A DNA stretch of 64,000 nucleotides from NCBI GenBank assembly GCA_003586005.1, contig NSKI01000003.1, forward strand, positions 62,001 to 126,000. The letters run 5' to 3'. Each line of letters opens with the position of its first letter. The first letter of the stretch is position 1. A model generated the notes under the pieces. It worked only from the letters and a program-made list of their open reading frames with translations, was not told the origin of the DNA and ran no database searches. A program made the translations under genes and the position numbers. Origin of the DNA: Haloplasmatales bacterium 4B (lineage in GTDB: Bacteria > Bacillota_I > Bacilli_A > Haloplasmatales > Haloplasmataceae). Of the stretch, positions 10,306 to 19,451 are shown piece after piece.

Positions 10306-10330
10306 TATAAAAAGAATGCTACCGCATCCT
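10306..10330 (-). terminator. Terminator of the Smr-domain gene
   Basis: Minus-strand AGGATGC, loop GGTA, GCATTCT followed by TTTTTAT. It lies just past the stop of the KOW-Smr gene. Confidence 0.65.
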
Positions 10331-10334
10331 TTAA

Positions 10335-10790
10335 TTATTTTATATAAACGATTGTAACTCCATATCCACCTTTATTATCTTGAGCAAATTCATAAGCTTT
10401 AATCATTTCTAATTCTTTATACTCTTTTAATAAATCATGAATTGACATTCGTAAAACCCCTTTTCCTTTCCCGTGAGTAATTTTAATGATTGGAAATTGG
10501 TGAATTTGTGCATTTTCAACAATATATTTTACTTCATTAATCGCTTCACTCTTACTATATCCATGCAAGTCTATCTCATATACATTATCAAGGAAGTCAT
10601 ATAATTGAGTTACTTTTATATTTTCATATTTAGTATTTTTATTTACAATTTCAAGTTCTTCAACATCAACGATAAATGTTAAATCAATTCTTTCAATAAG
10701 ATATTTTCTTGCACTTAATTTTTCAACAACTGAACCAGTAATATTATATTTTTTTACTAATACTGTTTCCCCTATATTGTATACTTTCAT
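10335..10790 (-). CDS. KOW-Smr protein resembling the isolated MutS2 C-terminus
   Basis: 151 residues. Residues 1-50 resemble the small beta domain of MutS2 (IGETVLVKKYNITGSVVEK). Residues 70-151 are an Smr domain with both signatures: DLHG at 74-77 and HGKGKG at 106-111. Full MutS2 (about 785 residues) carries an ATPase ahead of these domains; none is present here or encoded just upstream. MutS2 in Bacillus acts in rescue of collided ribosomes, and Smr domains are nucleases or RNA/ribosome-binding modules, so a translation-quality role is possible (inference). It could be a natural stand-alone Smr protein or a shortened mutS2. It is monocistronic with its own terminator. Confidence 0.8.
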   Translation of the reverse strand: MKVYNIGETVLVKKYNITGSVVEKLSARKYLIERIDLTFIVDVEELEIVNKNTKYENIKVTQLYDFLDNVYEIDLHGYSKSEAINEVKYIVENAQIHQFPIIKITHGKGKGVLRMSIHDLLKEYKELEMIKAYEFAQDNKGGYGVTIVYIK

Positions 10791-11115
10791 CTAATCACTT
10801 ACCTAATTTTTTTCTTATGAGTATACCATAAGCTGAATGTTATTTTCAATGAAATAAAAATATACAATTTAATTAGATGGCATATTATGCTAACTAGCAA
10901 TGGGGTCAATAATTAATGATTCAAATTATCTCATTACTTTACATTATAATTAACTTTACAGACCGCTCAGAACCGACAAGTAAATACTACATGATACTTA
11001 ATTACACTGAAGCTAGTCTTCTTTTTTCTTCGATTATATCTGAATAAATCTTTTAATAATATTGGTTCTATTATATTTATAAAATCTAAATTGCTATCAA
11101 AAATTAAATAAATTA
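10791..11115. other. Intergenic stretch without recognised gene
   Basis: About 325 AT-rich bases between the Smr gene and the ktrB promoter. One minus-strand open stretch (about 10950-11130) has no start or ribosome-binding site and no convincing family match. I see no hairpin terminator or other element I can support. Confidence 0.5.
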
Positions 11116-11143
11116 TTGCAATTACTAACTAAAGTGCTATAAT
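11116..11143 (+). promoter_or_regulatory. Promoter for the ktrB riboswitch leader
   Basis: TTGCAA (11116-11121), 16-base spacer, TATAAT (11138-11143). It places the transcript start about 15-20 bases before the riboswitch aptamer. Confidence 0.7.
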
Positions 11144-11159
11144 ATAGTGGTATTTAAAA

Positions 11160-11300
11160 TGTACTAAACGCTTAATTCTTTTATTGAAGCGGGGGAACCA
11201 TTTTTGGGGCTAATATCTATTTATTAGAAAGGGTTATCTTTCAAACCTAGCCCGTCAGCTAACCTCGTAAGCGCCGAAAGAAATATATGGTACTTCATGA
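11160..11300 (+). ncRNA. Cyclic di-AMP riboswitch (ydaO-yuaA class)
   Basis: The leader carries the hallmark blocks of this class in order: AAGCGGGGGAACCA (11188-11200), TTGGGG, then CCTAGCCCGTCAGCTAACC (11247-11265) and CTCGTAAGCG closing with the CGCTTA at 11169. In Bacillus this RNA switches off potassium uptake and other osmotic genes when c-di-AMP is high. The KtrB gene downstream fits that exactly. An additional hairpin (CATGAC at 11296-11301 with GTCATG at 11323-11328) and a terminator follow, suggesting transcriptional attenuation. Confidence 0.9.
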
Positions 11301-11340
11301 CTTGCGCGTAAAGTCAAAATTTGTCATGCTTTTAAAAATT

Positions 11341-11371
11341 AAAAACCATAGATTTCTTACTATGGTTTTTT
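11341..11371 (+). terminator. Riboswitch-controlled terminator before ktrB
   Basis: AAAAACCATAG, 8-base loop, CTATGGTTTTT: an 11-base-pair perfect stem ending in a T run, 56 bases before the ktrB start. It is the expression platform expected for an OFF switch that stops transcription when c-di-AMP is bound. Confidence 0.85.
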
Positions 11372-11426
11372 ATATTTAAATAATATCATTAAATTTTTGA
11401 GAGAACATAAATGGTAGGTGGTAAAA

Positions 11427-12782
11427 ATGGAAAATAAAAAAATTAAATATAAGCTTTCACCAACACAAATTATTGTGATAGGCTTTGCTTTAGTGATTTG
11501 TGTAGGAACAATACTATTAAACTTGCCTGTTGCTTCAAACGATGGACGAAGCATTGGTATACTTGATGCTTTATTCACAGCAACTTCAGCTGTTTGCGTT
11601 ACTGGTCTAGTTGTAAGGGACACAGCGACTCAATGGAGTATTTTTGGGCAAACAATCATTCTTATCCTTATTCAAATTGGTGGTTTAGGATTTATGACAT
11701 TTGGAACTTTGTTTGCATTCGTAATGCATAAAAAAATAACTTTTAAAGAAAGAGTTATTATCCAAGAATCACTTAACCAAATTCACCTATCTGGAATCGT
11801 TAAATTAACAAAATACATTTTAATTTTAACTTTTACAATTGAACTCATAGGAGCTTTCATATTATCGTTCCGTTTTATTCCTTTATTAGGTTTTAAAAAG
11901 GGAATCGGTTATAGTATCTTTCATTCTATATCTGCCTTTTGCAACGCTGGATTTGATTTAATGGGTTCTGTAACTGGACCATTTAGTAGTCTAACAATGT
12001 TTAAAAACGATTTAGTATTTAATTTAACCCTAATGTCTTTAATTATAATAGGTGGATTGGGATTTAAAGTTATTATGGAAATACTTCAAAAAAAGCAATT
12101 TCATAAGCTTTCATTTTATTCTAAAATAGTTCTTAAAATAACAGCGATTTTATTAGTTGTAGGATTTTTATCTACTTTAGTTTTAGAGTTTTCTAACAAT
12201 AAAACATTAGGTGAGTTTTCTTTCACCGAAAAATTACTACCTTCAATGTTCCTCTCAGTTACTTCAAGAACTGCAGGATTTAACACAATAGATACCTCAG
12301 GTTTAACAACAGGAGCATTTTTTTTAACTATTATATTAATGTTTATTGGTGGATCTTCGGGCTCTACAGCTGGTGGTGTAAAAACCTCAACAATTGGTGT
12401 CGTTTTCGCAATGATAAAATCAGTATTAAGAGGTGATAATGATACTGAACTATTCAAACGGAGGATTCCATTAATTATTGTTAAAAAAGCTATTACAATT
12501 ATTGGATTAGGATTATCTTTAATTATATTCATGACAATGTTATTATCAATTACTGAACCATCATTTCGATTCCAAGATATTCTATTTGAAGTGGTATCCG
12601 CATTCGGAACAGTAGGACTTTCATTAGGAATCACACCATCTTTAAGTTTTGTTGGTAAAATACTAATTATATTAACAATGTTTTTCGGGAGGGTAGGGTC
12701 ATTAACTATTTTTCTTGCTATAGCTTTTAACAAGAAAGCTACTAGCGTTAAATACCCAGAGGAGAAAATAATCGTAGGTTAA
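11427..12782 (+). CDS. ktrB: Potassium channel subunit KtrB (TrkH/KtrB family)
   Basis: Membrane pore of a Ktr-type K+ uptake system, 451 residues from the ATG at 11427 (AGGTGG ahead); the GTG three codons earlier falls inside the ribosome-binding site. The four selectivity-filter segments, each with the key glycine, are visible: SAVCVTGLVV, SAFCNAGFDL, SVTSRTAGFNT and SAFGTVGLSLG. Hydrophobic helices surround each. The family needs a cytosolic KtrA/KtrC gating subunit, which binds nucleotides; no such gene is adjacent. Control by the c-di-AMP riboswitch upstream is expected to reduce uptake when c-di-AMP is high. Confidence 0.93.
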   Translation: MENKKIKYKLSPTQIIVIGFALVICVGTILLNLPVASNDGRSIGILDALFTATSAVCVTGLVVRDTATQWSIFGQTIILILIQIGGLGFMTFGTLFAFVMHKKITFKERVIIQESLNQIHLSGIVKLTKYILILTFTIELIGAFILSFRFIPLLGFKKGIGYSIFHSISAFCNAGFDLMGSVTGPFSSLTMFKNDLVFNLTLMSLIIIGGLGFKVIMEILQKKQFHKLSFYSKIVLKITAILLVVGFLSTLVLEFSNNKTLGEFSFTEKLLPSMFLSVTSRTAGFNTIDTSGLTTGAFFLTIILMFIGGSSGSTAGGVKTSTIGVVFAMIKSVLRGDNDTELFKRRIPLIIVKKAITIIGLGLSLIIFMTMLLSITEPSFRFQDILFEVVSAFGTVGLSLGITPSLSFVGKILIILTMFFGRVGSLTIFLAIAFNKKATSVKYPEEKIIVG

Positions 12783-12830
12783 TTTATTTTAATAAACCAA
12801 GCACTTTTAACTTATACATTAGTACATTTT

Positions 12831-12874
12831 AAAACAAAGTCATTTGTATATGCAATAATGACTTTGTTTTATTT
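12831..12874 (+). terminator. Terminator of ktrB
   Basis: AAAACAAAGTCATT, 12-base loop, AATGACTTTGTTTT: a perfect 14-base-pair stem 48 bases after the ktrB stop, followed by ATTTTAATTA. A diverged second copy lies at 13183-13224. Confidence 0.85.
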
Positions 12875-12939
12875 TAATTAGCGTTGGGTCTTCTTAGACC
12901 ACGAACTATACCATACTAATCATAAAGCTATTTATCGTT

Positions 12940-13017
12940 AATTATGGTATTTTTAATGTAAAATTCGGGAAAACTACTAGTATTAAATTTCCAGAAGAGA
13001 AAATACTTGTAGTTTAA
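12940..13017 (+). pseudogene. Remnant of a second ktrB 3' end
   Basis: Read in frame from 12970, this encodes KTTSIKFPEEKILVV and a stop, against KKATSVKYPEEKIIVG at the end of ktrB (12734-12782). Weaker similarity extends upstream to about 12940. The flanking downstream sequence, including a terminator embedded in TTTTAACTTA...TACATTTTAAAACA, is also repeated. No start, pore or other ktrB sequence remains, so it is a decayed duplication product, probably from a former tandem ktrB. Confidence 0.75.
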
Positions 13018-13182
13018 TTTGTAAAATTTTTTTTAATTCTTTTCATTTAAGGTATTGCTAAAACTAATTTTTATTAGTAAAATAAAGTTATCAGATGTTA
13101 GGAGATGTTAGTATGATTATTAATTATTACATATTTAATATTAATAAAACAATCTCTTTTAACTTAGACATAAATACATTTT

Positions 13183-13224
13183 AAAACAAGGGCATTAGTG
13201 CATATACTAATGCCATGTTTTATT
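13183..13224 (+). terminator. Diverged copy of the ktrB terminator
   Basis: GGCATTAGT / ACTAATGCC stem flanked by AAAACA...TGTTTT and ATTTTAATTA, the same frame as the terminator at 12831-12874 but with a changed, compensated stem. It would insulate the purine operon from upstream transcription. Confidence 0.7.
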
Positions 13225-13240
13225 TTAATTAAATAGTATT

Positions 13241-13313
13241 TTCTCATATAATAGTGGTGATATGGACCACAAGTTTCTACCTGCTTACCTTAAATAAGCA
13301 GACTATGAGAGAA
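13241..13313 (+). ncRNA. Guanine-class purine riboswitch
   Basis: Classic three-way junction: P1 TTCTCATA...TATGAGAGAA, conserved ATAATAG, GATATGG, AAGTTTCTACC, AAATAAGCA and GACTATG. The base that pairs with the ligand (position 74 in xpt numbering) is C in GACTATG, which specifies guanine or hypoxanthine rather than adenine. Located directly upstream of the purE-D operon; with the terminator that follows it should shut the operon off when guanine is plentiful. Confidence 0.93.
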
Positions 13314-13335
13314 GTTTTTTAAGCATTTTTTTTGC

Positions 13336-13366
13336 GTGAACATCTTCTCTTGATGTTCACTTTTTT
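13336..13366 (+). terminator. Riboswitch-controlled terminator before purE
   Basis: GTGAACATC, loop TTCTCTT, GATGTTCAC then TTTTTT. It ends 20 bases before the purE ATG. Its left part is preceded by a run able to compete with P1 of the aptamer, consistent with an OFF switch. Confidence 0.85.
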
Positions 13367-13385
13367 ATTTAAAGGAGGAAGTAAA

Positions 13386-13865
13386 ATGATAGGTATCATA
13401 ATGGGAAGTAAATCCGACTTACCAACGATGAAAAAAACAATCCAAATCTTAAATCAATTTCAAATACCATTTGAGGCTAAAATTATATCAGCTCATAGAA
13501 CACCTGATTATATGTTTGAATATGCACAATCCGCAAGGGAGAGAGGCATAAAAGTAATTATAGCTGGGGCAGGTGGTGCCGCTCATTTACCTGGTATGGT
13601 TGCTGCTAAAACAACCTTACCAGTAATTGGCGTTCCAATTAAAAGTAATGCTTTAAATGGGCTTGACTCACTTCTATCTATTGTTCAAATGCCTGGTGGT
13701 ATACCTGTATCAACAGTGGCGATTGGAGATGCTGGAGCTAAGAATGCAGGTTTACTCGCTGCTCAAATATTAAGCATTTACGATAAGGAAATTGAACAAA
13801 AACTAATTCTATATCGCAATAATATGTCAGACCAAGTTATAAAGGACAGTAATTTATATGAATAA
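13386..13865 (+). CDS. purE: N5-carboxyaminoimidazole ribonucleotide mutase
   Basis: Moves the carboxyl group from N5-CAIR to give CAIR in purine synthesis; class I enzyme. 159 residues from the ATG at 13386 (AAAGGAGGAA ahead); a longer reading would run through the terminator. The start [13 protein letters not shown], the loop SAHRTPD and the [12 protein letters not shown] segment are active-site signatures. First gene of the purEKLCFMNHD operon; its last 8 bases overlap purK. Confidence 0.96.
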   Translation: MIGIIMGSKSDLPTMKKTIQILNQFQIPFEAKIISAHRTPDYMFEYAQSARERGIKVIIAGAGGAAHLPGMVAAKTTLPVIGVPIKSNALNGLDSLLSIVQMPGGIPVSTVAIGDAGAKNAGLLAAQILSIYDKEIEQKLILYRNNMSDQVIKDSNLYE

Positions 13866-14994
13866 AGTTATATTACCAGGTAGTACTATTGGGATAATCG
13901 GTGGTGGACAATTGGGTAAAATGCTTGCTATAGCAGCTAAGCAAATGGGCTATAAAATTTCTGTATTAGATCCTATTAAAAATGGACCTTGCTCAGCAAT
14001 AGCAGATTTCGAGATTAATACAGAGTTTTACGATATTAAAGGATTAAGACAATTACTTGATGTATCTGATGTAGTAACATATGAATTCGAAAACATTCCT
14101 GGAGAAATTTTAAAAGATTTAGATGGATATGGTTATATTCCTCAAGGCTTTATTCCACTATCCATTTCACAAAACAGGGTTATTGAAAAAAATGCGATTA
14201 ATGATTGTGGATTCAAAACTACTCCATTTGCGGTAATTAATAGTAAAGATGATTTAAAAACGGCAATTAAAACAATTGGATTACCTGCTGTTTTAAAAAC
14301 CTGCACAGGAGGTTATGATGGCAAAGGACAAGTTGTACTTAAAAAAAATACTGACGTTGATAAATGTTTCAATTTAGTTACTAAAAACGATTGTATATTA
14401 GAAAAATTTGTTTCATTTAAAAAAGAAATTTCTGTAATAGTAACAAGATCAACTGATGGAGAAGATTCAACATTCCCTGTAAGCGAAAATATTCATAAAA
14501 ACAATATCCTATATCAAACAATTGTTCCCGCTAGAATTACTGAATCTCTAGCCTTAAAAGCCCAACAACTTGCAATCAACTTAATGAGGAAATTAAATTT
14601 CATCGGAACACTAGCAATCGAGATGTTTATAACAGAAGATGATGACCTACTAATTAATGAAATTGCACCAAGACCTCATAATACTGGGCACTATACAATA
14701 GAAGGATGCTATACTTCACAATTCGAACAACATATTAGGGCAATTTGTGGATTAAAACTAGGAAACACTTCCTTAAGGCAGCCTACTGTAATGATTAACA
14801 TCTTAGGACAGAACTTAAAATATATAGAAGATTTTATTAAAAATTCGCAATTTTCTAATGCCAAAATTCATTTATATGGAAAGAGAGAACCTAAATTGAA
14901 TCGAAAAATGGGACATATTACTTTTATTGACCGAAACCAGAAGATACTATTAGAAAATATAAATAAGTTTTTTAATATTTATAAGGAGTGGTAA
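13858..14994 (+). CDS. purK: N5-carboxyaminoimidazole ribonucleotide synthase
   Basis: ATP-grasp enzyme that carboxylates AIR with bicarbonate and ATP to N5-CAIR. 378 residues. N-terminal [20 protein letters not shown] nucleotide-binding start, the central ATP-grasp loop with TGGYDGKGQ (about residue 150), and the metal-binding [15 protein letters not shown] segment. Its start lies inside the end of purE and its product feeds PurE. Confidence 0.96.
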   Translation: MNKVILPGSTIGIIGGGQLGKMLAIAAKQMGYKISVLDPIKNGPCSAIADFEINTEFYDIKGLRQLLDVSDVVTYEFENIPGEILKDLDGYGYIPQGFIPLSISQNRVIEKNAINDCGFKTTPFAVINSKDDLKTAIKTIGLPAVLKTCTGGYDGKGQVVLKKNTDVDKCFNLVTKNDCILEKFVSFKKEISVIVTRSTDGEDSTFPVSENIHKNNILYQTIVPARITESLALKAQQLAINLMRKLNFIGTLAIEMFITEDDDLLINEIAPRPHNTGHYTIEGCYTSQFEQHIRAICGLKLGNTSLRQPTVMINILGQNLKYIEDFIKNSQFSNAKIHLYGKREPKLNRKMGHITFIDRNQKILLENINKFFNIYKEW

Positions 14995-14997
14995 ATA

Positions 14998-17900
14998 GTG
15001 GCCAACTATAGAGTATTTGTAGAAAAAAAACAAGGGTTTCAAACAGAATCCATAAATTTACTAAACGATATAACAGAAAGCCTACACATGAATTTTAATG
15101 AGCTAAGAGTCATTAACATTTATGATGTGTTCAATGTCTCAAGTAGTCAAATAGAGGTAATAAAACAAAGAGTTTTATCTGAAATAGTTACTGATGAAAT
15201 TTATACTAGCTTAAGTTTTGAAAATTATAAATATATCGCTGTTGAGTATTTACCAGGTCAATACGATCAACGAGCTGATTCCGCAGAACAATGCACCAAA
15301 TTAATAATTAACAACCAAGATGTAGTTATAAATAGTGGTAAGTTATATTTATTCGATAAAAATGTTACTGACGAATTATTGGATAAAATTAAAAAATATT
15401 TAATTAATCCAATTGAAATGCGAGAAAAAGATTTAACAATATTAACCCTGTTTAAGAGTGTTTCTGTTAAAGAGATAGATACATATCATGAATTTATTGA
15501 TTATTCTTTAAGTCAACTAAAGAATTTTTTGATTGAAAAGAATTTAGCTATGACAATTGACGATTTAATATTTATTCAAGATTATTTTAAAAATGAAGAA
15601 AAAAGAAATCCTACTGAAACAGAAATTTTAGTCCTTGATACTTATTGGTCAGACCATTGTCGCCACACTACTTTTGAAACTATAATTGAAGATGTCAAAT
15701 TTCCTGATGGAATTTATAAAGAAATATTAGAAAAAACATTTAGTAGTTATCTAAATTCAAGACAATTGGTTCATAAAAATGTTAAACCAATTACTTTAAT
15801 GGATATGGCAACTATAAAAGCTAAAGAATTACGAATCTTAGGTAAATGTGATGATATCGAAGTATCTGATGAAGTTAACGCTTGTAGCATTTATATTGAT
15901 GTTGATGTTAAAGGAAATAAAGAGAAATGGTTATTAATGTTTAAAAATGAAACTCATAATCATCCAACGGAAATAGAACCTTATGGAGGCGCTTCAACTT
16001 GCATTGGAGGTGCGATTAGGGACCCTCTATCTGGCAGATCCTATGTTTATCAGGCGATGCGAGTTACAGGAGCAGCTAATATATTAGAACCTATAGAAAA
16101 TACTTTAGGAGGAAAAATACCACAGAAAAAAATCTCTAAAGATGCTGCTTTAGGTTATAGTTCATATGGTAATCAAGTTGGTATAGCAACAACCCATGTT
16201 AGAGAAATTTACCATGATGGCTATATCGCAAAAAGAATGGAAGTTGGTGCTGTAGTTGGTGCTGTTAAAGCCGAGAATATCAGACGGGGAAAGCCCTTAG
16301 AAAATGATGTTATTATACTTCTTGGCGGAAAAACGGGAAGAGATGGAATTGGTGGCGCAACTGGCTCTAGTAAAGTACATAATGAATTTTCAATTGAAAA
16401 TGCATCATCTGAGGTTCAAAAAGGAAATGCCCCTATTGAAAGAAAGATCCAAAGATTATTTAGAATTCCCGAAATATCAAAAATGATTAAAAAATGTAAC
16501 GACTTTGGTGCAGGTGGAGTTGCAGTTGCAATTGGTGAATTAGCAGATGGTATTGAGATTAATCTTAATAATATACCAACAAAATATGCTGGCTTAAACG
16601 CTACAGAAAAAGCCCTATCTGAATCACAAGAACGTATGGCAGTAGTAATTTCCAAAAATGATGTTAAAAAATTTATCAAGTATGCTGAAACAGAAAATTT
16701 GGATGCTACAATAGTCGCTAAAGTAACTAATAATAACCGTTTAGTTATGACCTCAGATAAAACCGATATCGTAAATATCAGTAGAAGATTTCTAAACACA
16801 AATGGCAAAAAGCAAAAGATTAAAGTTGAATTAAATGAAATTAATAACAATAATCCTTTTTTAAACGACGTTATGGGTAACGATATAAAAACTAAATTTT
16901 TAAATAATTTAAAACAAAAAAATATTGCATCCCAAAAAGGGTTAATTGAATTGTTTGATGCAACAATTGGAGCTTCAACAGTCTTAATGCCTTTTGGTGG
17001 AAAAAATCAATTAACTGAGGTTGATGCATCAGTTCAAAAACTACCTGTTTTAAATGGAGATACCAACACTTGCAGTATAATGACATATGGATTTAATCCA
17101 AATATTTCTGAATGGTCTCCATTTCATGGAGCAATATATGCTGTAATTGAATCAATTTCAAAAGTAGTTGCTGTTGGAGGTAATTACAATGGTATTCGGT
17201 TCTCATTTCAAGAATATTTTCGTAAATTAGCTCAAGATCCCAAAAATTGGGGTTTACCATTTGCAGCTTTACTTGGCGCGATATATGCTCAAAGTGAATT
17301 TGAGTTACCTGCCATTGGAGGCAAAGATAGTATGAGCGGATCATTTAAAGACAAACATGTCCCACCCACTTTAATTTCTTTCGCTGTAAATGTTGAAAAT
17401 ATTGAAAACATAATTTCACCAGAATTCAAACAAGTTAACAATTATGTTTATTTGGTAAAACATAAAGAACAAAGTAATTTTATTCCCAATATTAACCAGC
17501 TAAAAAAGAACTATGATTTTATTTACAATAATGTTAAACAAAAATATATTGTTTCTGCTTTTGCTTTAAAACAAGGGGGAATTGCTGAAGCTATTGCTAA
17601 AATGTCATTTGGAAATGAAATTGGTATTGAGATTAAAGATGAAAAAATTGAAAAGGATTTGTTTACTGTTAACTATGGTTCAATTTTAATTGAATCAAAT
17701 CAATTGTTAAATTATGAACATGCTCAATTTATTGGCAAAACAATTAATGATTCTATAAATTTATTTAATAAAAATATCCTAATCGATGAAGCAATTAAGG
17801 CCTTTAGCGGAACTTTTAGCTCTATATATCCTACTAAGGTACCAAACGCGTTTGATGATTTTAAAACTAATACTTACAAATATAAAATTATCAAAACTTC

Positions 17901-18711
17901 CGGATTTACGGCTAGACCTCAAGTATTTATTCCAGTATTTCCTGGCACTAATTGTGAATATGATTCTGAAAGAGCCTTTTTAGAAGCAGGAGCAATAACA
18001 AAGTCATTTGTCTTTAGAAACCGTAACGAAAAAGATATAAATGAATCTATAAAAGAAATGGTTAATTACATTGATAACTCGCAAATCCTTATGTTTTCTG
18101 GGGGATTCAGTGCTGGAGATGAACCAGATGGTTCTGGTAAGTTTATAACAGCAGTCTTAATGAATGAAAGCATAAAAGCAAGCATCTATAAATTCTTAGA
18201 TCGTGATGGATTAATTTTAGGAATCTGTAATGGTTTTCAAGCTTTAGTCAAATCGGGATTATTGCCAAATAAAACAATTGGTAAGATATTGAAAACCAAC
18301 CCTACATTAGTAAAAAATGATTTGAATCGTCATATTTCAAAAATAATCAATACAAAAATCATTTCCAATAAATCACCATGGTTTATGGGAAATGAGATAA
18401 ATGAAATTCATAAGATTCCTATTTCACACGGTGAAGGTAAATTCGTTGCTCCTAAAGATGTTATCAAAGATTTATTTTTAAACGGTCAAGTAGCAACTCA
18501 ATATGTGGATAATGAAGGATTTCCTACAATGGATGGTGAATTTAATCCTAATGGTTCTGCATTTGCAATTGAGGGAATAACAAGTATTGATGGAAAGATA
18601 TTAGGAAAAATGGCTCACTCAGAAAGAAAAGGCAATAATATCTTGAAAAATATTTCAGGAAACAAGTTTCAAGATATATTTAAAAATGGCGTTAATTATT
18701 TTAAATTATAA
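14998..18711 (+). CDS. purL: Phosphoribosylformylglycinamidine synthase, single-chain long form
   Basis: Converts FGAR plus glutamine and ATP to FGAM. 1237 residues: linker and two AIRS-like halves (about 200-960), then a C-terminal glutamine amidotransferase with Cys1077 (GICNGFQALV) and His1207/Glu1209 (MAHSERKG). This is the one-chain form seen in Clostridia and related groups; Bacillus instead uses separate purS, purQ and purL, and neither purS nor purQ is here. WSDHCRHTT and NHPTEIEPYGGAST are the AIRS signatures. GTG start with GGAGTGG upstream. Confidence 0.96.
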   Translation: MANYRVFVEKKQGFQTESINLLNDITESLHMNFNELRVINIYDVFNVSSSQIEVIKQRVLSEIVTDEIYTSLSFENYKYIAVEYLPGQYDQRADSAEQCTKLIINNQDVVINSGKLYLFDKNVTDELLDKIKKYLINPIEMREKDLTILTLFKSVSVKEIDTYHEFIDYSLSQLKNFLIEKNLAMTIDDLIFIQDYFKNEEKRNPTETEILVLDTYWSDHCRHTTFETIIEDVKFPDGIYKEILEKTFSSYLNSRQLVHKNVKPITLMDMATIKAKELRILGKCDDIEVSDEVNACSIYIDVDVKGNKEKWLLMFKNETHNHPTEIEPYGGASTCIGGAIRDPLSGRSYVYQAMRVTGAANILEPIENTLGGKIPQKKISKDAALGYSSYGNQVGIATTHVREIYHDGYIAKRMEVGAVVGAVKAENIRRGKPLENDVIILLGGKTGRDGIGGATGSSKVHNEFSIENASSEVQKGNAPIERKIQRLFRIPEISKMIKKCNDFGAGGVAVAIGELADGIEINLNNIPTKYAGLNATEKALSESQERMAVVISKNDVKKFIKYAETENLDATIVAKVTNNNRLVMTSDKTDIVNISRRFLNTNGKKQKIKVELNEINNNNPFLNDVMGNDIKTKFLNNLKQKNIASQKGLIELFDATIGASTVLMPFGGKNQLTEVDASVQKLPVLNGDTNTCSIMTYGFNPNISEWSPFHGAIYAVIESISKVVAVGGNYNGIRFSFQEYFRKLAQDPKNWGLPFAALLGAIYAQSEFELPAIGGKDSMSGSFKDKHVPPTLISFAVNVENIENIISPEFKQVNNYVYLVKHKEQSNFIPNINQLKKNYDFIYNNVKQKYIVSAFALKQGGIAEAIAKMSFGNEIGIEIKDEKIEKDLFTVNYGSILIESNQLLNYEHAQFIGKTINDSINLFNKNILIDEAIKAFSGTFSSIYPTKVPNAFDDFKTNTYKYKIIKTSGFTARPQVFIPVFPGTNCEYDSERAFLEAGAITKSFVFRNRNEKDINESIKEMVNYIDNSQILMFSGGFSAGDEPDGSGKFITAVLMNESIKASIYKFLDRDGLILGICNGFQALVKSGLLPNKTIGKILKTNPTLVKNDLNRHISKIINTKIISNKSPWFMGNEINEIHKIPISHGEGKFVAPKDVIKDLFLNGQVATQYVDNEGFPTMDGEFNPNGSAFAIEGITSIDGKILGKMAHSERKGNNILKNISGNKFQDIFKNGVNYFKL

Positions 18712-18726
18712 GGAGGTATATTTAAT

Positions 18727-19434
18727 ATGAATGAAAAATTAGAATTATTATATGAAGGTAAAGCAAAAAAAATATATTCAACAGCTGAAGAAGATAAAAT
18801 CATTATTTATTATAAAGATGATTTAACCGCATTCAATGGTGTTAAAAAATCTAGTATTCAAAATAAAGGAAAATTAAATAATGAAATATCAGAAATATTA
18901 TTTAAGGTGTTAGAAAATCATGGAATAAAAACACACTTCATAAGAAAAATAAACAACAGGGAACAATTATGCCAAAAACTTACAATATTTAAACTAGAAG
19001 TTATAGTTAGAAATGTTATAGCTGGTAGTATGGCAAAAAATCTAGGAATACCTGAGGGGACCATCCCTCCAAATGTCATTTATGAATTATGCTATAAGAA
19101 TGATGAGTACAAAGACCCTCTTATCAACGAGCATCATGCTGTAGCACTAAACTTAGCAACCTATAAGGAATTAGATTATATTATGAACGTCGCATTAAAA
19201 ATTAATGATATTTTAAAAATTATATTAGATAAAGAGAGTATTCGACTAGTTGACTTTAAAATTGAATTTGGAAAAAACGAGTTAGGTGAAATTCTATTAG
19301 CTGATGAAATATCACCTGATACTTGTCGTCTATGGGATAAACAAACTAACGAAAGACTGGATAAGGATTGCTTTAGACGAGATTTAGGTAGTGTAGAAGA
19401 AGCATATTTGAAAATTTTAAAAAGAATAAAATAA
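18727..19434 (+). CDS. purC: SAICAR synthase
   Basis: Joins CAIR to aspartate using ATP. 235 residues, usual bacterial length. YEGKAKKIYST at the start, IVRNVIAGSMAKNLG, and the substrate-site LVDFKIEFG with DEISPDTCRLWD near residue 200 are diagnostic. AAGGAGGT ribosome-binding site. Confidence 0.97.
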   Translation: MNEKLELLYEGKAKKIYSTAEEDKIIIYYKDDLTAFNGVKKSSIQNKGKLNNEISEILFKVLENHGIKTHFIRKINNREQLCQKLTIFKLEVIVRNVIAGSMAKNLGIPEGTIPPNVIYELCYKNDEYKDPLINEHHAVALNLATYKELDYIMNVALKINDILKIILDKESIRLVDFKIEFGKNELGEILLADEISPDTCRLWDKQTNERLDKDCFRRDLGSVEEAYLKILKRIK

Positions 19435-19451
19435 ATTTTTAGGAGGTAGAC

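Noticed and set aside
10950-11130. Minus-strand open stretch ending in IKYHVVFTCRF, faintly like the start of an IS200/IS605 TnpA
   Set aside because: No start, ribosome-binding site or other transposase motif; the stretch also overlaps the promoter of the ktrB leader. Similarity of a few residues is likely chance.
13113-13186. Small plus-strand reading frame of 23 codons with GGAGATG upstream
   Set aside because: AT-rich, no recognisable domain, overlaps the repeated terminator flank; nothing supports translation.
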